A DNA stretch of 6,397 bases from Actinomycetota bacterium (GCA_003452655.1 DMNR01000285.1:434-6830), one strand, 5' to 3'. Positions 1 to 6,377 are shown, counted from the first letter of the stretch. Program-made: numbers and translations. Notes: a model not told the origin generated them from the letters alone.

Positions 1-722
1 CGGATGGCCTCGTGCGCCTCTTGCGGTGACTGCGCGACCCAGTCGACTTGACCAGTTCGTTTCGAATGAACCTTGGCGCCGCCGAGATCTTCCATCGATA
101 CCGCCTCGCCCGTGGCAACCTCGATGACGTTGGGTGACGTGACGGCAAGGCACGTGCCCTCCACTTGGACGACAAAGTCGCTGAGCCCAGCGATGAACGA
201 AGAACCTCCGAATGATTGTCCGACGATGGCCGTGACCACGGGTATTTGATGGCGCCGAGCGGCCAAGCTGACCGGCGGCGGAACCATCGCCAAGCCCTCC
301 GCGCCGAGCGCGTCAGGAATCCGTGCCCCACCCGTTTGCCCCAGGTAGACAAACGGCTCACCTGCCGCCACCGCTTGTTCGAAGGCTCGACCAACCTTGC
401 GTGACCCTACGACTGAGCTGCTGCCTCGGCGCACGGTGATGTCGTCACCGGCAATCGCTATCGGGCGCCCGCCGATTCGGGCGTGACCAACTACCTTCCC
501 GTCGCCAGGAGTATCGGTTCTCTGGGCCGGATCGAGTGAGGCGGCTAGCGTGCCCATCTCGCAAAATGAGTCCTCGTCAACCAAACGGTCAATGTGTTCG
601 CGAACCGTCAATTGGCCGCGCGCGTGGATCGCATCGATCCGCTGCAGCCCGCCCATCTCGTGACGGACGCGCGTGACGCGATCGTTATGCGCGGAAATGG
701 GACTTGCTTCGGGTTCTGCCAT
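1..722 (-). CDS. Acyl-CoA carboxylase, carboxyltransferase (beta) subunit, N-terminal part, cut by window edge
   Basis: This subunit transfers the carboxyl group from carboxy-biotin to an acyl-CoA such as propionyl-CoA; the partner biotin carboxylase/carrier is not in the window. The ATG is at 720-722 and 240 codons are readable before the left edge, so the 3' part, including most of the second crotonase-like half, is missing. Visible family marks: the N-terminal GQLTVREHIDRLVDEDSF stretch (residues 36-53), the first oxyanion-hole loop GGARIPD (131-137), the GQSFGGSSFIAGLSDF segment (168-183), and the SPNVIEVATGE and TGQVDW stretches (196-206, 223-228). The usual Asp-Ser before GGAR is Gln-Thr here (129-130). 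GGAG at 732-735 lies 9 bases before the ATG, and the start is only 5 bases after the stop of the upstream RNA methyltransferase gene, so the two are probably cotranscribed. Family is secure; acyl-CoA specificity is not readable. Confidence 0.93.
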   Translation of the reverse strand, partial: MAEPEASPISAHNDRVTRVRHEMGGLQRIDAIHARGQLTVREHIDRLVDEDSFCEMGTLAASLDPAQRTDTPGDGKVVGHARIGGRPIAIAGDDITVRRGSSSVVGSRKVGRAFEQAVAAGEPFVYLGQTGGARIPDALGAEGLAMVPPPVSLAARRHQIPVVTAIVGQSFGGSSFIAGLSDFVVQVEGTCLAVTSPNVIEVATGEAVSMEDLGGAKVHSKRTGQVDWVAQSPQEAHEAI

Positions 723-727
723 TGACA

Positions 728-2014
728 CTAGCTCCGTTCGAACAGGGCGACCGACTCTACGTGTTTAGTCATGGGGAAGAGGTCGAGCGCACGTAGCTTC
801 GTGATTTGGTATCCGAGCGCAGCGAGGAACTTCGTGTCCCGCGCAAGCGACACAGGGTCGCAGGCGACGTACACCAGGGCGCGTGGTTTGCGTCGAGAAA
901 CGGCCGTGACGACATCACGGCCAGCGCCAGTCCGGGGCGGGTCCAGAACCACGATGTCCGCGTGCGACCTGTGCCCGGCAGCGAGCCACTTCTCAACCGG
1001 CGCGCGATGGTGGTGGACCCACGCGAGGTCGGCGAGGTTCTTGCGGGCGAGATCGCTCGCGGTCCGGTCGGCCTCCACTGCGTCAACGCGACCCGTCACC
1101 CCGACTGCCTCTGCGAGGAAGGCGGCGAACAAGCCGACCCCGCTGTACAGGTCCAGGACTTTCTCGCCGTGCTGCGGCGAAGCGAATTCGAGCACTGTCG
1201 AAACAAGTGTCTCGGGGGCTTGTGGGTGGACCTGCCAGAATCCGTTGGCGGCGACCCGGAAGTCACGTTCACGCACGCGTTCGGTGATGACCGAGTCCGC
1301 ATTTACGCCGACGAGCGCAAGCTCTCCAGTTGAGGAGTAGGCGGCGATCAGCGCCTCACGGCCATTGCCCGTCTGCGCGACGGTCGGTGGCACAGCGCTG
1401 CTGATCTGAGTGACGGCGAGAGGACAGTCAGCTGCCGCGATGATCCGGTGTGACCGAGCGGCACGCAGACCAACAACACCATTCTCATCGATTGCGTACC
1501 GCATCCTGGTGCGCCAGTGCAGGCCATCGCCGTCATCGAGGGCGCTCACTGCAGTCGAGGTCGCAAGTGGTTGGTCGGCGATGTCTTCAATCCCTCCGGT
1601 GCGGCGAAGGGCGTCTGCGATCACCTGAGCCTTGAGTTCGCGCTGGAATGCAAGATCGACATGTTGCCAGTCGCAGCCACCGCATTCATCGGCTAGCGAA
1701 CACGGCGGTTGAACTCGGTGTGGCGATGGGTCGAGAACTTCGCATACGTCACCGCGCAGGAACGCCCCACGCTTCCCCGATCCGGTGACTACGACCTTCA
1801 CCAGTTCACCGGGGATACCGTCGCGAACGAAGATCACACGCCCATCGAGGCGAGCGATACACTGCCCGCCCGCGACCGGGTTGCCAACCTCGACGGTGAC
1901 GATGTCGCCAACCGCTGGGGCAGGGGTGGGTGCAGGAGCCGCGGCATCTTCAGCGGACGGAGTGTCAGTCATCAGGGATTCAGTCTCGCAGCACCTGCTC
2001 GCAGCGTCGATCAC
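728..2014 (-). CDS. TRAM-domain class I SAM-dependent RNA 5-methyluridine methyltransferase (TrmA/RlmD family)
   Basis: Family members methylate C5 of a uridine in 23S rRNA or tRNA using S-adenosylmethionine; which uridine is the target here cannot be read from sequence. Domain order in the 428-residue product: an Ala/Pro-rich leader (to about 35), a TRAM RNA-binding domain (about 36-100), an Fe-S motif C-x5-C-x2-C at Cys105, Cys111 and Cys114 with a likely fourth ligand at Cys197, then the Rossmann methyltransferase domain. The latter has motif I DLYSGVG (288-294), DPPR (358-361), the catalytic-cysteine motif VYVACDPVSLARD (Cys385), and the C-terminal DLFPMTKHVES with the presumed general base Glu420. 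All key residues are present. The start is uncertain: GTG at 2012-2014 has GAGG (2023-2026) 8 bases upstream, whereas the in-frame ATG at 1970-1972 has no clear ribosome-binding site. It lies between yaaA and the carboxylase gene on the same strand. Confidence 0.95.
   Translation of the reverse strand: MIDAASRCCETESLMTDTPSAEDAAAPAPTPAPAVGDIVTVEVGNPVAGGQCIARLDGRVIFVRDGIPGELVKVVVTGSGKRGAFLRGDVCEVLDPSPHRVQPPCSLADECGGCDWQHVDLAFQRELKAQVIADALRRTGGIEDIADQPLATSTAVSALDDGDGLHWRTRMRYAIDENGVVGLRAARSHRIIAAADCPLAVTQISSAVPPTVAQTGNGREALIAAYSSTGELALVGVNADSVITERVRERDFRVAANGFWQVHPQAPETLVSTVLEFASPQHGEKVLDLYSGVGLFAAFLAEAVGVTGRVDAVEADRTASDLARKNLADLAWVHHHRAPVEKWLAAGHRSHADIVVLDPPRTGAGRDVVTAVSRRKPRALVYVACDPVSLARDTKFLAALGYQITKLRALDLFPMTKHVESVALFERS
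732..735 (-). promoter_or_regulatory. Ribosome-binding site of the acyl-CoA carboxylase subunit
   Basis: On the minus strand GGAG lies 9 bases before the ATG at 722. It sits inside the last codons of the upstream RNA methyltransferase gene, which supports translation of the two genes from one message. Confidence 0.6.
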
Positions 2015-2022
2015 GCCTCGGA

Positions 2023-2026
2023 CCTC
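2023..2026 (-). promoter_or_regulatory. Candidate ribosome-binding site favouring the GTG start at 2014
   Basis: On the minus strand GAGG lies 8 bases before the GTG at 2012-2014 in the short gap after yaaA. No comparable purine run precedes the internal ATG at 1972, so this element tips the choice of start for the RNA methyltransferase. The match is short and could be chance. Confidence 0.45.
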
Positions 2027-2050
2027 GCCACTTGCGCGTCGTGGTGAGGC

Positions 2051-2830
2051 TTAGGTGATCGTGACGTCGAGTCGATCGTGACCCAATGTTGTATCCGGGG
2101 TTAGCGACGCATCCCAGCCGTGGTCCTGGAGGAGGTCGACCACGGCGGTCCGAGTCCGGGGTGTCGACGTGGTCGAGGCCAATAGCCGCGCGAGTTCGCC
2201 CTTGGCGGCCTTGTTGTGGTGGCTGACGGCAGTGCGACTCCCGTTGGGTCCGACCTGCCAGATCTTGACGGTCAGTGCCCGCGATGCCAGAGCCGAAGGA
2301 ATCGGCCAGAACTTGACGTACGTACCTGACCGCAGATCGATCACGAGGCCGTCGCCGATCAACGGGGTCAGCGCCAGGCCCAAGTGCGCTCGCCAGCAAC
2401 GGTCTACCTTTCCGACCTTTGGCAGCGTCACCGCCCCGGAAAGGCGGTACGCACAGATCGCGTCGTCAGGTCGGACCACCCCGAATAGCGACGACGTGAT
2501 CAGCAGCCGATTGCCAGCGCGTTTGCGAGCCGCAGGGGTGAGGCTGTCGAAGTCCAGAGCGGCGAATAACACGCCGGTGTAGACCTCGCTGGCAGGTGCG
2601 CATATCGCCGTCGCGAGTTCTGCGTTCGCAGTGACCTCGTCGCGCTGGTTTGGTGAGATGCCAAGGACGCTGCGGGCCTTGGTGGGGGTCCGCGTGCACA
2701 GTCGGATCAATGCATCGAGAACCTGTTCCCGAGCTGGCGTGAGGACACCGTTCGACAAGTTCGCAAGGTCGAGCTGCGACCCGTTCGCGGGTGCTGTTTT
2801 ACCCTCGGACGGCGGCAGCAGCACGATCAT
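2051..2830 (-). CDS. yaaA: YaaA-family (DUF328/UPF0246) peroxide stress protein
   Basis: YaaA in E. coli belongs to the peroxide (OxyR) response and limits damage from free iron; it has also been described as a DNA-binding fold. The 259-residue product is close to the family length of about 258. It has the N-terminal PPSEGK signature (residues 6-11), the SSLFGVVRPDDAICAYRL segment (113-130) matching the family's conserved aromatic/Arg-Pro region, DLRSGTYVKFW (165-175), and SHHNKAAKGELAR (203-215), which corresponds to the conserved SH-x-K-x-A-x-G region. The ATG at 2828-2830 is chosen because AAGGA lies 8 bases upstream and the protein then begins MIVLLPPSEGK as the family expects; an open frame continues upstream to 3001 but runs antisense into the divergent reductase gene. 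It is the first gene of a probable unit with the RNA methyltransferase. No OxyR or Fur site could be recognised. Confidence 0.93.
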   Translation of the reverse strand: MIVLLPPSEGKTAPANGSQLDLANLSNGVLTPAREQVLDALIRLCTRTPTKARSVLGISPNQRDEVTANAELATAICAPASEVYTGVLFAALDFDSLTPAARKRAGNRLLITSSLFGVVRPDDAICAYRLSGAVTLPKVGKVDRCWRAHLGLALTPLIGDGLVIDLRSGTYVKFWPIPSALASRALTVKIWQVGPNGSRTAVSHHNKAAKGELARLLASTTSTPRTRTAVVDLLQDHGWDASLTPDTTLGHDRLDVTIT

Positions 2831-2838
2831 AAGTAGGT

Positions 2839-2843
2839 TCCTT
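2839..2843 (-). promoter_or_regulatory. Ribosome-binding site of yaaA
   Basis: On the minus strand AAGGA, within GGAAGGA (2839-2845), lies 8 bases before the ATG at 2830. It fixes the start at MIVLLPPSEGK and excludes the longer open frame that reaches into the divergent gene. Confidence 0.75.
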
Positions 2844-2880
2844 CCGACAGACTTTGCCCAATTGGACCAGACCCCATGAT

Positions 2881-2885
2881 GGAGG
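2881..2885 (+). promoter_or_regulatory. Ribosome-binding site deciding the reductase start
   Basis: A perfect GGAGG lies 5 bases before the GTG at 2891 and downstream of the two ATG codons at 2876 and 2879. It therefore supports GTG 2891 as the true start, giving a protein that begins MTTYAVIGAGAVGG. Confidence 0.7.
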
Positions 2886-2890
2886 CGTTC

Positions 2891-3829
2891 GTGACCACCT
2901 ACGCAGTGATCGGCGCCGGCGCCGTTGGTGGCTTCTACGGAGCGAAGCTCGCCCAAGGGGGCAGCGACGTTCATTTCCTGTTCCGTGATCATGCGCACCA
3001 CGTGCGCACGAGTGGGCTCGACGTTCGCTCGGTCGACGGTGACTTCGTCCTTGAGGACCTCTCAACTCACGAGGAATGGTCGACACTGCCGGAAGTCGAT
3101 GTGGTCATTGTGGCGGTGAAGTCGACCGCAAACGAGGACGTCGCGCCCCGGATCCCAGCGATCCTCCGACCCGGCGGCGCAGTGTTGCTGATCCAGAACG
3201 GCTTGGGATCCGAACCGCTGTTCGCGGAGGCTCTCGACGGCCAAGGAGAGGTGATCGGCGGATTGGCATTCATCAACTCGGAGCGCACCGGGCGCAATCA
3301 GGTCACTCACATGGGCAACGGCGGACTGACGATCGCCAGCTACCTTCCCGACTACGTGGCCGCCGGAATCACCGATTGGATGCGTGCGATCGCTGCGGAC
3401 TTCGAGATGACCAGCGTCCCGGTCCAACTCCAGGAAGACCTCGTATTGGCGCGGTGGATGAAGCTCTTGTGGAACATCCCGTACAACGGGCTTTCGGTCC
3501 TGCTGCAGGCAAGCACTGCGGAGATCATGAACGATCCACAGAGCACTGAACTCGTTGAAGCGATCATGGCCGAGGTGATTGCCGCCGCAGCCAGTGATGG
3601 CCGGGAACTCCCCGCGGGTTTGGCTGAACTGATGCTCGACGCCACGCGGAAGATGAAGCCGTACGCGACCAGCATGAAGGTCGACTTTGACAAGAACCGA
3701 CCGCTAGAGGTCGAGGCGATCGTTGGCGAGCCTCTTCGGCGAGGGCAGGGCCATGGCACGCCAATGCCGGTAATCGAAACCTTGTACCGGGCTTTGTGTT
3801 TCACCAACGCGCGGATCACTTCGTCCTAA
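2891..3829 (+). CDS. Ketopantoate reductase (ApbA/PanE) family oxidoreductase
   Basis: Family enzymes reduce 2-dehydropantoate, or related 2-keto acids, with NADPH in the cytosol. From the GTG at 2891 the product has 312 residues, near the family's 300. The N-terminal Rossmann domain carries GAGAVG (8-13), Lys77 (VAVKS) and QNG with Asn103. The C-terminal helical domain has KLLWNIPYN with Lys191, Asn195 and Asn199, and later SMKVDFDKNRPLEVEAI with Ser261 and Glu273. These align with the E. coli PanE residues Lys176, Asn180, Asn184, Ser244 and Glu256, so the active site looks intact. Two upstream ATGs (2876, 2879) are in frame, but they precede the GGAGG at 2881-2885. The following HAD gene begins 9 bases after the stop. 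Because many genomes hold several paralogs and no pantothenate gene is adjacent, the substrate is left open and no symbol is given. Confidence 0.92.
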   Translation: MTTYAVIGAGAVGGFYGAKLAQGGSDVHFLFRDHAHHVRTSGLDVRSVDGDFVLEDLSTHEEWSTLPEVDVVIVAVKSTANEDVAPRIPAILRPGGAVLLIQNGLGSEPLFAEALDGQGEVIGGLAFINSERTGRNQVTHMGNGGLTIASYLPDYVAAGITDWMRAIAADFEMTSVPVQLQEDLVLARWMKLLWNIPYNGLSVLLQASTAEIMNDPQSTELVEAIMAEVIAAAASDGRELPAGLAELMLDATRKMKPYATSMKVDFDKNRPLEVEAIVGEPLRRGQGHGTPMPVIETLYRALCFTNARITSS

Positions 3830-3838
3830 GCTGCTGGG

Positions 3839-4552
3839 GTGCCCGAACTCCCGGCGTCAATTCGCGCCTGCCTCTTCGATCTTGACGGCGTCCTGACGGA
3901 TACGGCTGCGCTTCACGCCGCGGCGTGGAAGGAATCGTTCGACGAATACCTACTAGTGGGTGGCTCGGCGGCCGACGCTGCCTACCGTCCCTTCGACATC
4001 GACGGTGACTACCGGACGTTCGTCGATGGCAAGCGCAGGGCGGACGGGGTGTCATCATTCTTCGACTCGCGCGGGCTTGAAGTTCCGATCGAGGTTCAGC
4101 GGCAGGTCGCTGCCACCAAGACGGCCCGCTTCGACGATTTGGTCCGAACCCAAGGGCTTGAGGTCTATCCTGATGTCATCGGCTACTTGAACTACCTTCG
4201 GGCCGCTGGAATCCATCGTGCAGTGGTGTCGGCAAGCGAACACTGCAAAGACCTAGTCGAGGCCGCCGGAATCGCCGACTACTTCGAGTCCCGAGTCGAT
4301 GGCCAGCGGGCGACGGCCGACGGGTTGGCAGGCAAGCCCGCCCCTGACACCTATCTGGCAGCGGCGAGCGACCTTGGCTACGCCGCAGCCGACTGCGCGG
4401 TCTTTGAGGACGCGATCTCGGGCTTGCAGGCAGGTGCAGCGGGAGGATTTGGTGCCGTCGTCGGAGTTAACCGCCGCAGCCTGGATTCGCAGCCATTTTT
4501 CGCCGCCGGAGCGACCGTGGTGGTCGAGTCATTCGATGATTTGGCGCATTAG
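3839..4552 (+). CDS. HAD-superfamily hydrolase of the beta-phosphoglucomutase group
   Basis: This 237-residue protein is a haloacid-dehalogenase-fold phosphotransferase with a helical cap. Motif I is FDLDGVLTDT with nucleophile Asp14 and acid/base Asp16; His26 and Trp30 in LHAAAW and the cap segment FVDGKRRADGV (61-71) are typical of the beta-phosphoglucomutase-like branch. Motif II is VVSAS with Ser131, motif III Lys is 166 (GKPAPDTY), and motif IV is FEDAISGLQAG with Glu190 and Asp191. The residue after the Ser-Ala-Ser loop is Glu134, where the characterised lactococcal mutase has a phosphate-binding Lys, so mutase activity is doubtful and phosphatase activity possible. The start is GTG at 3839 with no clear ribosome-binding site; coupling to the reductase, whose stop is 9 bases upstream, is the likely route. 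No glycoside phosphorylase partner is in the window. Confidence 0.9.
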   Translation: MPELPASIRACLFDLDGVLTDTAALHAAAWKESFDEYLLVGGSAADAAYRPFDIDGDYRTFVDGKRRADGVSSFFDSRGLEVPIEVQRQVAATKTARFDDLVRTQGLEVYPDVIGYLNYLRAAGIHRAVVSASEHCKDLVEAAGIADYFESRVDGQRATADGLAGKPAPDTYLAAASDLGYAAADCAVFEDAISGLQAGAAGGFGAVVGVNRRSLDSQPFFAAGATVVVESFDDLAH

Positions 4553-4554
4553 TT

Positions 4555-4604
4555 CAGCATTCGGTGAAGTTGGCGCCTCTATTGGCCAATTCCACCGAAT
4601 GTTG
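4555..4604. terminator. Imperfect hairpin between convergent genes, probable bidirectional terminator
   Basis: The arms 4558-4574 and 4585-4601 match at 15 of 17 positions around a 10-base loop. As RNA of the plus strand one of the two differences is a G-U wobble and the other an A-C mismatch. Three more pairs (C-G, A-U, G-U) extend the stem outward to 4555 and 4604. It begins 2 bases after the HAD stop and ends 26 bases beyond the methyltransferase stop on the other strand, so it can serve both genes. There is no U-run on either side, which is common for terminators of high-GC bacteria. Confidence 0.7.
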
Positions 4605-4630
4605 CGACAAGTCGGCCCTGATCGGCCGGG

Positions 4631-5434
4631 CTATGCGGCCGCGGGCTTCTTCGCGGTGAAGACTTTGCAGATGTAGGGCACCTCGAACGACTGCTTGCCG
4701 GCCAGGTCCGGATGCGTGCGGGTCAACTCGCGAACCCCGGCCTCGATCTCTACCCGGCGGTCGCTGAGTGCCACGTGGGAGAACGTACCGACGAGTCCGA
4801 CCAGACCTTCAGGCGTGCTGGTTTGAGTGAACGCGAACTCTCGCATCTGCATCGGTCCGAAAGGGTCCGCCAACACTGGAACGTCGTGCTTGCGAAACCA
4901 CTTGTAGGAATCCGGGAGTTCCACGACGTCTTCCATAGCCCTTAGCCACGCTTCGTTGTCATCGCGCAGACTCCAGATGATCGCGAGCACCCCACCTGGC
5001 CGCAGAACTCGGGCGATCTCCGGCACCGCCTTTGCCGGGTCAACCCAATGCCACATCTGTGCGCCGGTGACTAGATCAGCGCTCGAGTCCGGCAGTGGTA
5101 GAGACTCCGCACTTCCACCGAAGGTGTCGGCGATTCCTTCTCGTGAGGCAAGCACGGCTCGCATTCGCTCGTCAGGTTCAACTCCGACGACCCGGCAGTC
5201 GCGCTGCGCGAAACCAGCCGTTAACTGACCCGTCCCCGCGCCGATGTCCACGACGTCTGGCGGATTGCCGGTCCCGTTAACAAGGCCGAGCAGGTAGTCG
5301 AAGACTTCAGGTGGGTAGCCCGGTCGGAACTTGGTGTAGGCATCGGCCTGGGCGCCGAAAGACTGCCGTCGCCGATCGGCTTCCGACGTACCTGGGGGTG
5401 GAATGAATTGGTCTCGACTGATGTCGTCCGGCAC
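4631..5434 (-). CDS. Class I SAM-dependent methyltransferase (Methyltransf_11 type)
   Basis: The 267-residue product has a Rossmann methyltransferase core: motif I VVDIGAGTGQLT (residues 61-72), the acidic residue ending strand 2 in VVGVEPD (Glu86), SAESLPLPDSSADLV (108-122), the QMWHWVDP segment (126-133) and the ARVLRPGGVLAIIW post-core (141-154). An N-terminal RRQSFGAQADAYTKFRPGYP stretch (22-41) and the WHWVD motif are typical of the trans-aconitate/Crg1-like small-molecule methyltransferases, but the substrate cannot be assigned. The start is GTG at 5432-5434 with GGAG (5443-5446) 8 bases upstream. It begins 23 bases after the alpha/beta hydrolase stop on the same strand, so the two are probably one transcript ending at the hairpin 4555-4604. 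No transmembrane segment or signal peptide is visible; it is probably cytosolic. Confidence 0.92.
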   Translation of the reverse strand: MPDDISRDQFIPPPGTSEADRRRQSFGAQADAYTKFRPGYPPEVFDYLLGLVNGTGNPPDVVDIGAGTGQLTAGFAQRDCRVVGVEPDERMRAVLASREGIADTFGGSAESLPLPDSSADLVTGAQMWHWVDPAKAVPEIARVLRPGGVLAIIWSLRDDNEAWLRAMEDVVELPDSYKWFRKHDVPVLADPFGPMQMREFAFTQTSTPEGLVGLVGTFSHVALSDRRVEIEAGVRELTRTHPDLAGKQSFEVPYICKVFTAKKPAAA

Positions 5435-5442
5435 GTTGCGAG

Positions 5443-5446
5443 CTCC
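5443..5446 (-). promoter_or_regulatory. Ribosome-binding site of the methyltransferase
   Basis: On the minus strand GGAG lies 8 bases before the GTG at 5434, in the 23-base gap that follows the alpha/beta hydrolase stop codon. It supports the GTG as the start. Confidence 0.6.
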
Positions 5447-5457
5447 GAATCGATTGG

Positions 5458-6306
5458 CTAGGCGGCGTGGAAATTGGCGTCCCAGGCCTGGGCGAACTTC
5501 GTGTCTGAGTCGGCCAATGACGCGAGTACGGATCCAAGGACTGCCGGGTGATACATCAGGCCGTAGTGGCCAAGGCCGCGGTACTCGACCTGTTGAATCT
5601 CGAGTGCTGGATGCTCAAGCCGTCCGTAATACATCGGAACAATCTCGTCCGACACGGAGTACATGCTGACCCACTGCGTCGAGCCCGCCACGGTCTCGTT
5701 GTCGATCTGTTTCAGCGTTGAGCTGCCCGGCCGGAGCTCGCGCACCAAGTGGCCAACCAACGGAACAACGGCACCGGGACCGTAAGCCCACGGCGTTCCT
5801 CGGTGAGGGCTGCCAATCGTTATGCCGGTGGCGACATAGTCCTGGATCTCCGGATGACGGTTGATCGCGGCCCGAAGCACAAGGCCGCCGATCGAGTGGG
5901 CAACCACGTGGACGGCAGGTGCCGCCGAGCGACCCGTGAACTCCCAGATGTGTTCGGCGACGATGTCGGCGCAGTCGTTGAGGCGGCGACTGAAGGTGTG
6001 GTAGTTCACCGATCGCGACGCGAATCCGTCATCAGTAAGCCGACGTTGCAGTTTGTACGACCAACTCTGATTGTGGCCAAGGCCGTGCAGAAGTAGGACG
6101 GGGAGCCGACGGTCGGGGTGTTCGACATGTGTCCGGTTGCGCCGGAGGAACCGGGGCAGCGGCTTCGCCAAGACACTACTGACGGCGTCAGAGGCACCGG
6201 AGAGGTAGAGGGTGCTGGCGCTTGCGGCGTAGAGAGCTTCACGAGTGGCAAATCGAACGGGTCGCGTCAATGGTGTGACATCAACGACCTGCAACGAATC
6301 AGCCAT
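5458..6306 (-). CDS. Alpha/beta hydrolase (esterase/lipase-like)
   Basis: This 282-residue protein has the alpha/beta-hydrolase layout: strand and oxyanion loop VLLLHGLGHN (residues 70-79), the nucleophile elbow AHSIGG with Ser138, a likely acid Asp220 in YSVSDEIVP, and a likely catalytic His247 in GLGHYGLMYHP. The GSPHRGTP segment (165-172) after the elbow is characteristic of the lipase/PGAP1-like branch that acts on acyl esters. About 65 residues precede the first core strand without a clear signal peptide or membrane helix, so it is probably cytosolic or loosely membrane-associated. The ATG at 6304-6306 is chosen because GGAGG (6313-6317) lies 6 bases upstream; the open frame extends 7 codons further, to 6327, across that site. 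It is the first gene of a pair with the downstream methyltransferase. Substrate unknown. Confidence 0.91.
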   Translation of the reverse strand: MADSLQVVDVTPLTRPVRFATREALYAASASTLYLSGASDAVSSVLAKPLPRFLRRNRTHVEHPDRRLPVLLLHGLGHNQSWSYKLQRRLTDDGFASRSVNYHTFSRRLNDCADIVAEHIWEFTGRSAAPAVHVVAHSIGGLVLRAAINRHPEIQDYVATGITIGSPHRGTPWAYGPGAVVPLVGHLVRELRPGSSTLKQIDNETVAGSTQWVSMYSVSDEIVPMYYGRLEHPALEIQQVEYRGLGHYGLMYHPAVLGSVLASLADSDTKFAQAWDANFHAA

Positions 6307-6312
6307 GTGAAG

Positions 6313-6317
6313 CCTCC
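6313..6317 (-). promoter_or_regulatory. Ribosome-binding site of the alpha/beta hydrolase
   Basis: On the minus strand a perfect GGAGG lies 6 bases before the ATG at 6306. It rules out the start 7 codons upstream, whose coding sequence would include this site. Confidence 0.8.
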
Positions 6318-6361
6318 GTTCCCGCAACGAGAGTCAGTGGCGTAATGGTGAGGTAACCTGC

Positions 6362-6377
6362 CTAGTTTCGGCTAGTT
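6362..6377. repeat. CTAGTT direct repeat at 10-base spacing upstream of the hydrolase
   Basis: CTAGTT occurs at 6362-6367 and 6372-6377, separated by TCGG, so the copies sit one helical turn apart. The CTAG cores are also self-complementary. A nearby short palindrome, AGGTAACCT at 6351-6359, lies between the repeat and the hydrolase start. The position, about 55 to 70 bases before the ATG on the minus strand, suits an operator or promoter region, but no regulator gene is in the window and no convincing -35/-10 pair could be recognised. Confidence 0.35.

Noticed and set aside
216..404. Plus-strand 62-codon open frame
   Set aside because: It is antisense to conserved carboxyltransferase motifs (GGAR and GQSFGG loops) and has no sign of its own coding pressure.
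771..1340. Plus-strand open frames of 189 and 175 codons (771-1340 and 806-1333)
   Set aside because: Both lie antisense to the RNA methyltransferase, whose motifs are intact across the same bases; their Arg/Ser-rich products resemble no family and are frame shadows in GC-rich DNA.
2831..3001. N-terminal extension of yaaA by 57 residues
   Set aside because: The extension runs antisense through the start of the reductase gene, has no family similarity, and the ATG at 2830 has a good ribosome-binding site and gives the expected N-terminus.
4623..4641. Two CGGCCG copies around an 7-base gap, a possible second terminator
   Set aside because: The hexamer is self-complementary and common in GC-rich DNA, it overlaps the end of the methyltransferase gene, and the larger hairpin at 4555-4604 already explains termination.
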